This document shows positions 43,945-51,587 of a DNA stretch of 64,000 nucleotides, piece after piece. Below the pieces are notes generated by a model. That model searched no databases. It was not told where the DNA came from and saw only the letters and a program-made list of their open reading frames with translations. A program made the position numbers and the translations under genes. The stretch covers positions 11,899-75,898 of the forward strand of contig CAZIWH010000002.1 in NCBI GenBank assembly GCA_964542985.1, given 5' to 3'. Source of the DNA: QNYQ01 sp964542985. Lineage in GTDB: Archaea > Thermoproteota > Thermoprotei_A > Sulfolobales > Pyrodictiaceae. Within the stretch, counting starts at the first letter, position 1. The number at the start of each line of letters is the position of its first letter.

Positions 43945-46104
43945 ATGAGGCTGGAGGGCTACCCTGCCAAGGTGCTGGAGGCGCTCGGCATAGAGGAGCT
44001 GTTCCCGCCGCAGAGAAAGGCCCTTACGGCTGGGATCCTGGACGGGAGGAGCGTCGTCGTCTCCTCGCCCACAGGGAGCGGGAAGAGCCTCATAGCCCTC
44101 CTGGCTGCCGCCTCTAGGCTGGAGGAAGGTGGCCGTGTCGTCTACGTGGCCCCCCTCCGTAGCCTTGTCTACGAGAGAGCTGAGGAGTGGCGCCGCGTCC
44201 TGGAGCCCCTAGGTATGCGCGTCGCGGTCTCGACCGGAGACTATGACAGGGTTGAGCCCTGGCTTGGCCGCGCTGACACGGTGTTGTTGACCTATGAGAA
44301 GCTTGACTCCCTGCTCCGCCATGGAGTCGAGTGGCTGCGTCGTGTATCGCTCCTAGTTGTCGACGAGGCCCACTACATTGGGGACAAGACGCGTGGCCCC
44401 GTCCTTGAGTTGGCGGTAGCGAGGATGACCACGCTGAACCCCGGGCTACAAGTGGTAGCGATGAGCGCGACGATACCTAACGCTGGCGAGATAGCGGGAT
44501 GGCTCTCGGCCAGGCTCGTCGAGTCGGACTGGAGGCCAGTGCCGCTCCGTGAAGGGGTTGCGAGGGCCGGCACCGTGCTCTGGAGCGATGGAGGCGAGGA
44601 TGAGTACGACAGGCTGACGGGGAACACGAGCCTCGACCTCGCGCTCGACGCTGTGGCTGAGGGAGGCCAGGCCCTGGTGTTCGTGCAGAGCAGGAGAAAG
44701 GCCGTGGCCCTCGCCAGGAAGCTCTACGAGGCGGCCTCCAGGCCAGGTGTCTCCGGCCTCCTCCCGAGCCTTGATCCTCCTCCTCTCCGTGGCCTCCTCG
44801 AGCGCCCCGAGCATCGCAGCCTCAACTCGTTGCTGGCGCAACTCTCCTCCCGCGGGATAGGCTTCCACCATGCGGGGCTAGCGAGCTACCAGAGAGAGGC
44901 CGTGGAGAAGGCCTTCAGGGAGAGGAGGCTCTTGGTTCTCTTCGCGACGCCTACCCTAGCGGCTGGCGTCAATCTACCCGCAAGGAGGGTTGTCGTGGAT
45001 TCCCTTTACCGCTACTCCGGTGGCAGGAGTGAGCCGATAACCGTGTCGGAGTATAAGCAGCTCGCGGGCCGGGCTGGGAGGCCGGGTCTCGACAAGGTGG
45101 GCGAGGCAGTCATAGCGGCTAGGAGTGAGGAGGCGTTCTGGAACAGCTACTACGGCTACGTGAAGGGCTCCCCGGAGCCTGTGGTCTCGAAGCTTGTCTC
45201 CGAGAAAGCACTCCGCAGCCAGGTTCTCGCAGCAGCCTGCGGCAGCGGCCCCGGCGTTGTAGAGGTGTTTGAGCACACCTTCTACGCCTACCTCTACGGC
45301 AGCCCGGCTCGCGAGGTAGAGGCTACGCTTAGGAAGCTAGAGGAGATGGGGATGGTGGTCGGCGGCGAGGCCACGAGGCTCGGCCGCCGCGTGGCAGAGC
45401 TCTACATAGACCCGTTGACAGCCTGGAGGATGCGCAGAGGTCTGGAGAGGCTCTGGACAAGCAGCCTCGAGCTTAGGGATGTGTTGTTCCTAAGCCTCTG
45501 GAACAGCGACGCCGTTCTGCTGCGGCCGCCGCGCGGCGAGGCGTTGGGCCTGGAGGCTGAGGCCGAGGAGTACCTTGAGGGCCTGGGCTTCCACTATGGC
45601 GGCGACTATCTTGAGCCCGACATAGCTGTGGCGGCCAAGGCGCTCTACACCGCGGAGATGCTCAGTGAGTGGATAAACGGCGTGCAGGAGGATATCCTCT
45701 TGGAGCACTACGGGATAGACCCCGGCGACCTACGTGCGGTCGTGGAGACTGCTGCGTGGCTGGCCTACTCCATTGCCCAGATAGCAGGGATAATGGGCCA
45801 TCCAGCGGCAGGACAGCTCGCCGACCTGGAGATCATGGTTAAGTATGGTGTCCCCCGGGAACTTGTGCCCCTCGTCAAGCTGCCCGGTATAGGGAGGGTG
45901 CGTGCCCGGCTCCTATACGAGGCCGGTCTACGCAGCCCCGAGGAGGTGGCCAAGCTGAGCCCAGATCAGCTCAGCAGGCTCATCAAGGGGCTCGGGGAGA
46001 CGCGTGCAAGGGAGACGGTGGAGGCCGCGGCCCAGAGCAGCGGAGGCGGCGGGGCCAAGAAGAGGGGACAGACCAGGCTCCTGGACTTCCTTGGAGGGCG
46101 GTGA
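43945..46104 (+). CDS. hel308: Hel308 DNA helicase
   Basis: 719 aa from ATG 43945 (MRLEGYPAKVLEALGIEELFPPQ), the family start; the frame extends to 43876. Superfamily 2 3'-5' helicase that processes stalled forks. Walker A SPTGSGKS, DEAH in VDEAHYIGD, SAT in MSATIPN, the QLAGRAGRPG motif VI, then winged-helix, ratchet and HhH domains (KLPGIGRVRARLLYEAGLRS). The last residues QTRLLDFLGGR fit a PCNA-interacting motif (Q-x-x-L-x-x-F-L). Start overlaps nothing; the preceding gene ends 87 nt upstream. Confidence 0.95.
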   Translation: MRLEGYPAKVLEALGIEELFPPQRKALTAGILDGRSVVVSSPTGSGKSLIALLAAASRLEEGGRVVYVAPLRSLVYERAEEWRRVLEPLGMRVAVSTGDYDRVEPWLGRADTVLLTYEKLDSLLRHGVEWLRRVSLLVVDEAHYIGDKTRGPVLELAVARMTTLNPGLQVVAMSATIPNAGEIAGWLSARLVESDWRPVPLREGVARAGTVLWSDGGEDEYDRLTGNTSLDLALDAVAEGGQALVFVQSRRKAVALARKLYEAASRPGVSGLLPSLDPPPLRGLLERPEHRSLNSLLAQLSSRGIGFHHAGLASYQREAVEKAFRERRLLVLFATPTLAAGVNLPARRVVVDSLYRYSGGRSEPITVSEYKQLAGRAGRPGLDKVGEAVIAARSEEAFWNSYYGYVKGSPEPVVSKLVSEKALRSQVLAAACGSGPGVVEVFEHTFYAYLYGSPAREVEATLRKLEEMGMVVGGEATRLGRRVAELYIDPLTAWRMRRGLERLWTSSLELRDVLFLSLWNSDAVLLRPPRGEALGLEAEAEEYLEGLGFHYGGDYLEPDIAVAAKALYTAEMLSEWINGVQEDILLEHYGIDPGDLRAVVETAAWLAYSIAQIAGIMGHPAAGQLADLEIMVKYGVPRELVPLVKLPGIGRVRARLLYEAGLRSPEEVAKLSPDQLSRLIKGLGETRARETVEAAAQSSGGGGAKKRGQTRLLDFLGGR

Positions 46105-46183
46105 GCGGACCGCCAGTGTCCGACCACCCTCTCGCCGTGGGGGTGGTGTGAGGAGCGTTTCGCCGCAGCGAGCCTCCGCAATG

Positions 46184-46188
46184 TTTTT
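46184..46188 (+). terminator. T-run after hel308
   Basis: AATGTTTTTGTAG, 80 nt after the hel308 stop and upstream of the RuvB-like gene. It might also be part of that gene's promoter. Confidence 0.35.
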
Positions 46189-46232
46189 GTAGAAGCGGCT
46201 GCGCGACTCGCTCAATTCATGGGTGACGAAGA

Positions 46233-47591
46233 GTGGCTGCCATAGAAGAGATAAGGCCCGTCAAGAAGTTAAAGAGGGTGAGTGCACATAGCCACATAAG
46301 GGGGCTAGGCCTCGACGAGAAGGGCCACGCGAAGTTCATAGGAGACGGGCTAGTCGGCCAAGTGGAAGCCAGAGAGGCTGCGGGCATAGTGGTACAGATG
46401 GTCAAGGAGGGCAAGATGGCTGGCCGCGGCGTACTCCTAGTGGGCCCGAGCGGGACAGGAAAGACGGCGATAGCAGTAGGTATTGCGAGAGAGCTGGGCG
46501 AGGACACGCCCTTCTATGCGATGAGTGGAGCCGAGATATACAGCACTGAGTTGAAGAAGACCGAGCTCCTCACTCAAGCACTGAGGAAGGCCATAGGCGT
46601 GAGGTTCCGCGAAAAGAGGCTAGTATACGAGGGCGTAGTCAAGAAGATAAGGATAGGCTTCGTGAGGCACCCACTCAACCCCTACCTAAAGCTACCCAGG
46701 GAAGCCGAGCTAGTGCTCGAGACTACCGACGACGAGATGAAGCTACGTGTAGGTGAGGAAATAGCGGTGCAGCTCATGAACCTCCGTGTCCGCCGCGGTG
46801 ACGTAATATGGATAGACGCTAAGACGGGCGAAGTATACAAGGTTGGCCGCGTATGTCGCGACAAGGAGCACTACGACATAACGGTGTCGAGGTGCGTTAA
46901 GACTCCCGAGGGCCCAGTGAAGAAGGAGAAAGAGATAGTGTACACTCTGCGCCTGCACGACCTAGACGTGAGCTATGCGGCGCAGCAGGCTAGCGTGTTC
47001 ACGCTCTTCGGGCTACCCGTCTCCAGGGAGATACCGGCTGAGATAAGGCAGCGCGTGGACGCTGAGGTGAAGAAGCTGATAGAGAGCGGCAGAGCCGAGC
47101 TTGTGCCCGGCGTACTGTTCATAGATGATGCACACATGTTGGACATAGAGGCGTTCAGCTTCCTGACCAGGGCGCTAGAGGAGAGCGAACTGGTCCCGAT
47201 ACTGATACTCGCGACGAACAGGGGTATAACCAAGATAAGGGGTACTGACATCGAGTCGCCTCATGGCATGCCGCTGGATCTCATAGATAGGTTGCTGATA
47301 ATAAGGACAAGGCCCTACAAGCCCGAGGAGATAAAGGAGATACTGCGCATAAGGGCTGATGAAGAGGACATACCGCTTAGCGAGGAAGCACTTGACGAGC
47401 TGACACGTATAGGTGCTGAGAAGAGCCTTCGCTACGCGATACAACTGATGGAGCCTGCGAGGATACTCGCCGAGCGCGAGGGCAGGACGAAGGTGCTGGC
47501 CGAGGACGTGAAGCGTGCTATGAAGTACTTCGTAGACGTCAAGGAGAGCGTCAAATACGTCCAGGAGCTGGAGGAGAAGTTCCTCAAGTAA
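46233..47591 (+). CDS. RuvB-like (TIP49/RUVBL) AAA+ ATPase
   Basis: 452 aa, GTG start. Homologue of eukaryotic RUVBL1/2. Walker A is GPSGTGKT near 73-80. The domain-II insertion specific to TIP49 lies at about 130-240 (VKKIRIGFVRHPLNPYLKLP onward). Walker B reads LFIDDAHMLDIEAF: the usual catalytic Glu of the DEVH box is Asp. Sensor 1 and the arginine-finger region (LILATNRG, HGMPLDLIDRLLIIRT) are present. Eukaryotic relatives act in chromatin remodelling and snoRNP assembly; a role in archaeal box C/D RNP assembly is plausible but not shown. Confidence 0.9.
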   Translation: MAAIEEIRPVKKLKRVSAHSHIRGLGLDEKGHAKFIGDGLVGQVEAREAAGIVVQMVKEGKMAGRGVLLVGPSGTGKTAIAVGIARELGEDTPFYAMSGAEIYSTELKKTELLTQALRKAIGVRFREKRLVYEGVVKKIRIGFVRHPLNPYLKLPREAELVLETTDDEMKLRVGEEIAVQLMNLRVRRGDVIWIDAKTGEVYKVGRVCRDKEHYDITVSRCVKTPEGPVKKEKEIVYTLRLHDLDVSYAAQQASVFTLFGLPVSREIPAEIRQRVDAEVKKLIESGRAELVPGVLFIDDAHMLDIEAFSFLTRALEESELVPILILATNRGITKIRGTDIESPHGMPLDLIDRLLIIRTRPYKPEEIKEILRIRADEEDIPLSEEALDELTRIGAEKSLRYAIQLMEPARILAEREGRTKVLAEDVKRAMKYFVDVKESVKYVQELEEKFLK

Positions 47592-47631
47592 CCCCTCCTT
47601 TCACGTACATTTCTCTCCGCGGGGCGTAACT

Positions 47632-48414
47632 GTGGACGAGGCTCAGAGGCGCGTTGAGAGCATAGTGCGTGGACTAATCACCCTCTCCTCTCGGCTACCC
47701 TCCAGGGACATCGAGAGAATAGTCGAGAGCATAGCCTCGGAGGAGCATCTGGATCTAGCGGTAGCCTACTCCGCGGCAGCCTCCCGGCTCGCTTCAAGGT
47801 GGCTGCGCTGGGAGTGGCTCTGTAAGGAGCGGGGAGTTGAGGAGACCTGCAGCGAGGTTGAGGAAGAGGTATCGCGGCACGGCGAAGGCCTCGGCGTGGT
47901 CACCTACTTCAACGTTGAGTTCAAGTCGATTATAGTCAGGATGTACCGTGACCTCTCTCCGGGCGTCGCCGTTCCTCGCTGGGTGCTGATGTACGCTGTT
48001 AGGCTCGAGATACCGCTTGTGACCATCCTTGGAGGCCTCTCTAGGGCCGAGCAGGCGGCAAGGCTGCCGGCCTTCGCCTCAGCGCTGCTCTACCTGGACG
48101 CGGTAGCTCGTGGGCTCTACGACTTCTATAACGAGAGGGGAGCGCAGGTAGCCTCCGCCACGGCGGCCTACCTCTACTGGGAGGTTCTGCGCCCGTGCAC
48201 AGTCTTCGCGGACGCGGCGGCCAGGGTTCTAGCCGCGCACAGAGCCTACGAGGTGTGGAGGAGGGTCAGGGAGGAGACGCGTGAGCGCGGCGAGCCGCCA
48301 CCGCCTAGGAGGTCTATTGAGGAGGCCTGCAGTATATTCTCCAGGGAGTTGCTGCGGCAGCTGAGCGAGAGAAGGCGCAGGAGTGAAGCAGCCGGGGGAG
48401 AGGGGCCCAGCTAA
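47632..48414 (+). CDS. Uncharacterised helical protein
   Basis: 260 aa, GTG start, 40 nt after the RuvB-like gene on the same strand. Almost wholly helical with an N-terminal amphipathic part, two hydrophobic stretches (about 100-125 and 140-180) and a basic, coiled C-terminus (RRSIEEACSIFSRELLRQLSERRRR). No family recognised. The location suggests cotranscription with the RuvB-like ATPase, so a partner or cofactor is possible, but the sequence does not show one. Confidence 0.65.
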   Translation: MDEAQRRVESIVRGLITLSSRLPSRDIERIVESIASEEHLDLAVAYSAAASRLASRWLRWEWLCKERGVEETCSEVEEEVSRHGEGLGVVTYFNVEFKSIIVRMYRDLSPGVAVPRWVLMYAVRLEIPLVTILGGLSRAEQAARLPAFASALLYLDAVARGLYDFYNERGAQVASATAAYLYWEVLRPCTVFADAAARVLAAHRAYEVWRRVREETRERGEPPPPRRSIEEACSIFSRELLRQLSERRRRSEAAGGEGPS

Positions 48415-48458
48415 AAACTCGGCATGGGGCTCTCTCGGTCGCAGGTACGGCCGGCACC

Positions 48459-48785
48459 TTAGAAGCCGAAGAGGCTCTCGAGGCCGGCGGCGAGTTCTTC
48501 CTCGCTGACCTCCTCTTTCTTCTCCTCCTTCTCCTCTTCCTCTTCTTTCTTCTCCTCGGCAGCGGGCTGTGCGGCGGCTGCGGGCACAGCGGCAGGCGCT
48601 ACGGGCATAGCGGTAGCAGATTTTATCACCTCGTCTATGTTGATGTTCTTTAGGGCAGCGACCACGGCCTTTATACGGGCCTCGTCAACTTCTATGCCCG
48701 CGGCTTCGAGAACCTTCTTGAGCGCCTCCTCGGTTATCTCCTTGCCGGCCGCATGGAGCATGAGGCTCGCATATATGTACTCCAT
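48459..48785 (-). CDS. rpl12: Ribosomal protein L12 (P1)
   Basis: 108 aa archaeal P1-type stalk protein. N-terminal helical dimerisation domain (MEYIYASLMLHAAGKEITEEAL), an Ala-rich hinge, a long Glu/Lys-rich stretch, and the C-terminal LESLFGF that recruits translation GTPases. In many archaea it sits with L10, L1 and L11; none of these is adjacent here. A TATA-like element is at 48855-48867. The C-terminal acidic repeat gives extreme codon bias (GAG/AAG). Confidence 0.95.
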   Translation of the reverse strand: MEYIYASLMLHAAGKEITEEALKKVLEAAGIEVDEARIKAVVAALKNINIDEVIKSATAMPVAPAAVPAAAAQPAAEEKKEEEEEKEEKKEEVSEEELAAGLESLFGF

Positions 48786-48854
48786 CCTTCTGCCCCTCCG
48801 TGCTCCCCGATGCGCGTTCTAAACGCCCAGGCAGCGCACCCCGGTGCCCGGGCT

Positions 48855-48867
48855 TCTTTATTTTTCC
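48855..48867 (-). promoter_or_regulatory. TATA-like promoter of rpl12
   Basis: The minus strand reads GGAAAAATAAAGAAG, over the end of the asparaginase gene. Predicted transcript start near 48835, leaving a leader of about 50 nt. Confidence 0.45.
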
Positions 48868-49817
48868 GCCCTCCCGCGACGCAGCACCAGGCCAACGGGC
48901 TCTGCTAAGCTGCCTGCATAGCCAACGGGCATAGCTTCAGTGTTCATCGCTGCAGCGGCTTCGCCGCTGACGGACAGCACCACGAGCCCCAGCGTGTCGG
49001 CGCCGTAGAGCCTCGTATGCCTAGCCACCGCGGCTGCAGCGGCCTCAGCCACTGGCACATCTTTCCTCATCAAGTCTAAGGCGTAGAGGCATGGACGGCC
49101 GAGGATAATCGTCTCACCTATCCCCGTGGCCGCGCAGGCACCAACCCCGGGCTCCACGTAGAAGCCGCAGCCAGGTATCGGGGAGTCCCCTACCCTCCCG
49201 GGGTGCTTCATCGCGGTACCGCCGGTGCTCGTGCCAGCTGCAAGCTTCCCGGAGACCAGTACGGCTGCGCCCACAGTGTCGCCGAAGTAGAGGCGTGCAA
49301 TGCTCAGTATCCGCTCCGGCAGCGCCTCGTCCCCCGTCCTTATCCGCTCCATGAGCCTCTCCCAGAGCCTTAGCGCGCGCTCGCTGGGCCCTGGGTGCCG
49401 GGGGAGCCCCAGCTTCTCGGCGAGCCTGTCCGCAGCCGGCCCAGCTATTATCACGTGGGGGGTGTTGACCGCCACCCAGTAGGCGAGCCTCACGGGGTTC
49501 CGAGGGTAGGTCACAACGGCTATGCCGCCGGCGCGACTTGAGTCCATGACCCCAGCATCCATCTCGACCCTCTTGTCTATCGTCAACACACTCCCCACGC
49601 CGGCGTTAAGGACGCCACTATCCTCGAGCGCCGCAATGGCCTCCACAACCGCTTCAAGCGCCCCCCTCTCCGCTGTGGCGAGCCCAGCCTCGGCCCCCTT
49701 CTTGACGGCGGCGGAGACCTCCCCGAAGCTGGATACGCCCCTCCAGCCGCCGGCGCCGCCATGGACTATAACAGCAGGGTCTCCGAGCTTGAGGGGGCCT
49801 AGGACCGTTACAGCCAT
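48858..49817 (-). CDS. T2-family asparaginase/isoaspartyl peptidase
   Basis: 319 aa Ntn-hydrolase. The precursor is expected to cleave itself before T181 in FGDTVGAAVL, exposing the catalytic threonine. N-terminal VIVHGGAGGWRG and SVLTIDKRVEMDAGVMDSS match the alpha chain; GTSTGGTAMKHPGRVGDSPIPG and GVGACAATGIGETI the beta chain. It hydrolyses asparagine or isoaspartyl peptides that accumulate by heat damage. The flavoprotein gene upstream overlaps its start by 10 nt, so they are cotranslated. The start is the ATG at 49817. Confidence 0.92.
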   Translation of the reverse strand: MAVTVLGPLKLGDPAVIVHGGAGGWRGVSSFGEVSAAVKKGAEAGLATAERGALEAVVEAIAALEDSGVLNAGVGSVLTIDKRVEMDAGVMDSSRAGGIAVVTYPRNPVRLAYWVAVNTPHVIIAGPAADRLAEKLGLPRHPGPSERALRLWERLMERIRTGDEALPERILSIARLYFGDTVGAAVLVSGKLAAGTSTGGTAMKHPGRVGDSPIPGCGFYVEPGVGACAATGIGETIILGRPCLYALDLMRKDVPVAEAAAAAVARHTRLYGADTLGLVVLSVSGEAAAAMNTEAMPVGYAGSLAEPVGLVLRRGRAEK

Positions 49818-50533
49818 GTACGTTCCCTCCGGGCCTTCTCCCTCTCCTCCTCAGCCTCTCTTCTCACAGCCTCGACTATCCTCCTCCTCTCCTCCTCCGG
49901 TAGGGGTTCATACCACCTCTCAACGGCTATCCTCTCGCCCCGCAGGATCCGTGCGAAGAGCACGACGTTGCGGCCAACGTTGTAAGCGTCATCGACAGCC
50001 TGGGGGCTCGTAAGGGGGTCCTCTCCATGGTAGTATGCTGTGCCCCAGGCGGGCACGTGGAATCCCATCATGTTGAGTGTGAGCGCCATCCAGGCTAACG
50101 CCATTGCGCCGCCGGCCTCCTCGCCTGAAGCTATCATTCCGGCAACCTTGCCGTCGAGGAGGCTGTAGCCAACATGGTAAACCATGTTCTCCAGCGCGGT
50201 TAGTCTATCAAACATGTTCTTGAGCTGGCCGGAGGCCATGAACCAGTAGACCGGAGTGGCTATAACCACAGCGTCGGCCTCGAGGAAGGCCTGGGCTATC
50301 TCATGGAACCGGTCCCCGGTGCCTTCATATATGGGACACTTCTTCGGGTAATGGCACTCTAGCTTGTTGTCAGAGTAGCAGCCTCTGCACGGCTCTATAT
50401 GGTAGTCGTAGAGGTGAATGAGCCGGGTCTCGGCTCCGGTCTCCTCGGCAGCAATCATAGCCGCCTTGAGGAGCTTGAAAGTGTTTCCATAGCGGCGCGC
50501 GGAGCCATTCACGCCCAGAACCCTGACCGGCAT
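49808..50533 (-). CDS. Iron-sulfur flavoprotein-like NADPH-dependent FMN reductase
   Basis: 241 aa from ATG 50533 (MPVRVLGVNGSARRYGNT); the frame extends to 50605. Flavodoxin-like fold: VNGSARRYGNT binds the FMN phosphate, and TPVYWFMASGQLKNMFDR closes the site. Near residue 50 the sequence PCRGCYSDNKLECHYPKKCP has four cysteines (C-x2-C-x7-C-x5-C), close to the compact motif of iron-sulfur flavoproteins that hold a 4Fe-4S cluster. A redox enzyme with unknown physiological partner; the gene is directly before the asparaginase. Confidence 0.8.
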   Translation of the reverse strand: MPVRVLGVNGSARRYGNTFKLLKAAMIAAEETGAETRLIHLYDYHIEPCRGCYSDNKLECHYPKKCPIYEGTGDRFHEIAQAFLEADAVVIATPVYWFMASGQLKNMFDRLTALENMVYHVGYSLLDGKVAGMIASGEEAGGAMALAWMALTLNMMGFHVPAWGTAYYHGEDPLTSPQAVDDAYNVGRNVVLFARILRGERIAVERWYEPLPEEERRRIVEAVRREAEEEREKARRERTWL

Positions 50534-50635
50534 ACCAGCGCACCCTGGAACCGGCGGCGGCAAGGTGGCCTCGGGCTTTTCAGGCTTCGGTGGAGACGGC
50601 AGCATGTCGGGTGGCTGGCTTTAGCCCCGGTCTAC

Positions 50636-51280
50636 GTGGCGCTAGAGGGTATAGATGGTAGCGGTACAACGACGCATGCGCGGCTTCTTGTTGAAGGGCT
50701 ACGCAGGACGGGGCTGCGTGTCGTCCTAGTCGAGGAGCCGAGCAGGGGCCCCATAGGCCAGCTCATAAGGAGGTTCATGCGTGGGGAAGAGGTCTTTGAC
50801 CAGAAGGTGCTCGCACTCCTCTTTGCGGCGGATAGGCTGCTGCTCCATCGTGGCGTCCCTGTTGCGGATGTAGTGGTGGGCGATAGGAGCTGGGTCTCGA
50901 GCCTCGTCTACCAGAGCCTCGACCTTTTCCCCGACGCGGCGCCCCTTGACTGGGTCTACACGGTAAACCGCTATGCTCCCCGCCCGGACCTGCTGGTGTT
51001 CCTCGATGTTGACCCTGTGGTGGCGTACAAGAGGCTCTTGGCTAGGAGGGGCCGCGAGGTGCCGGAGACCAAGCTAAGCTATCTCCGCGGCCTTGCCCGT
51101 CGCTACCGCGAGGTCGTAGAGGCGCTAGAGGACGTGCTCACCGTCTTCCGCGTACCAGTGGCGGAGCCCGAGCCGCCAGTGGAAGCCGTGGCGAAGAGCA
51201 TTCTCGCCGCAGTCCTGGCCGTGGTAGCCTATAAGCGGGGCCGCTCCGGCCTCGTGGCTGAGGGGGCAAGCTCTTCCTAA
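50636..51280 (+). CDS. tmk: Thymidylate kinase
   Basis: 214 aa from GTG 50636 (VALEGIDGSGTTTHA). Phosphorylates dTMP to dTDP. P-loop GIDGSGTTT near residues 6-14; the DRS-type motif VVVGDRSWVSSLVYQ and the LID segment KRLLARRGREVPE are present. The long open frame back to 50399 is opposite to the flavoprotein gene and is ignored. FeoA follows after 34 nt on the same strand. Confidence 0.92.
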   Translation: MALEGIDGSGTTTHARLLVEGLRRTGLRVVLVEEPSRGPIGQLIRRFMRGEEVFDQKVLALLFAADRLLLHRGVPVADVVVGDRSWVSSLVYQSLDLFPDAAPLDWVYTVNRYAPRPDLLVFLDVDPVVAYKRLLARRGREVPETKLSYLRGLARRYREVVEALEDVLTVFRVPVAEPEPPVEAVAKSILAAVLAVVAYKRGRSGLVAEGASSS

Positions 51281-51314
51281 AGGCTGGCGTCCGTCTCCCC
51301 GGGGGTGCAGCGTA

Positions 51315-51587
51315 TTGCCTGGACGAGGGCCGCCCTGGAGGCGCTACTACCGCGGCGTACTTACGCTCGACGAGTTGCCACCTGGTGTCAAGGCTAGGGT
51401 TGTCAGAATAGAGGCCGGGACCAGGGCTATGAGAAGGCTCGTCGAGATGGGTCTAACCCCTGGCACCCAAGTCGAGGTTGTAATGGATTATGGGGGCCCC
51501 ATCTTGGTGCGCGTACGCGGATCGGTCATAGCGATAGGTCGTGGCATGGCTAGGAGAGTCGTTGTTGAGCCGGTTGAGCAGGGCTAG
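51315..51587 (+). CDS. FeoA-domain protein
   Basis: 90 aa, TTG start. SH3-like FeoA fold: LDELPPGVKARVVRIEAG, RRLVEMGLTPGTQVEVVM, GPILVRVRGSVIAIGRGMARRV. FeoA usually regulates the Fe(II) permease FeoB; no feoB is adjacent, so this copy may act with a distant FeoB or as a metalloregulator. The end overlaps the convergent methyltransferase by 4 nt. Confidence 0.85.
   Translation: MPGRGPPWRRYYRGVLTLDELPPGVKARVVRIEAGTRAMRRLVEMGLTPGTQVEVVMDYGGPILVRVRGSVIAIGRGMARRVVVEPVEQG

Noticed and set aside
47592..47631. Possible short gene between the RuvB-like and the orphan gene
   Set aside because: 40 nt is too short and holds no signal except a ribosome-binding stretch.
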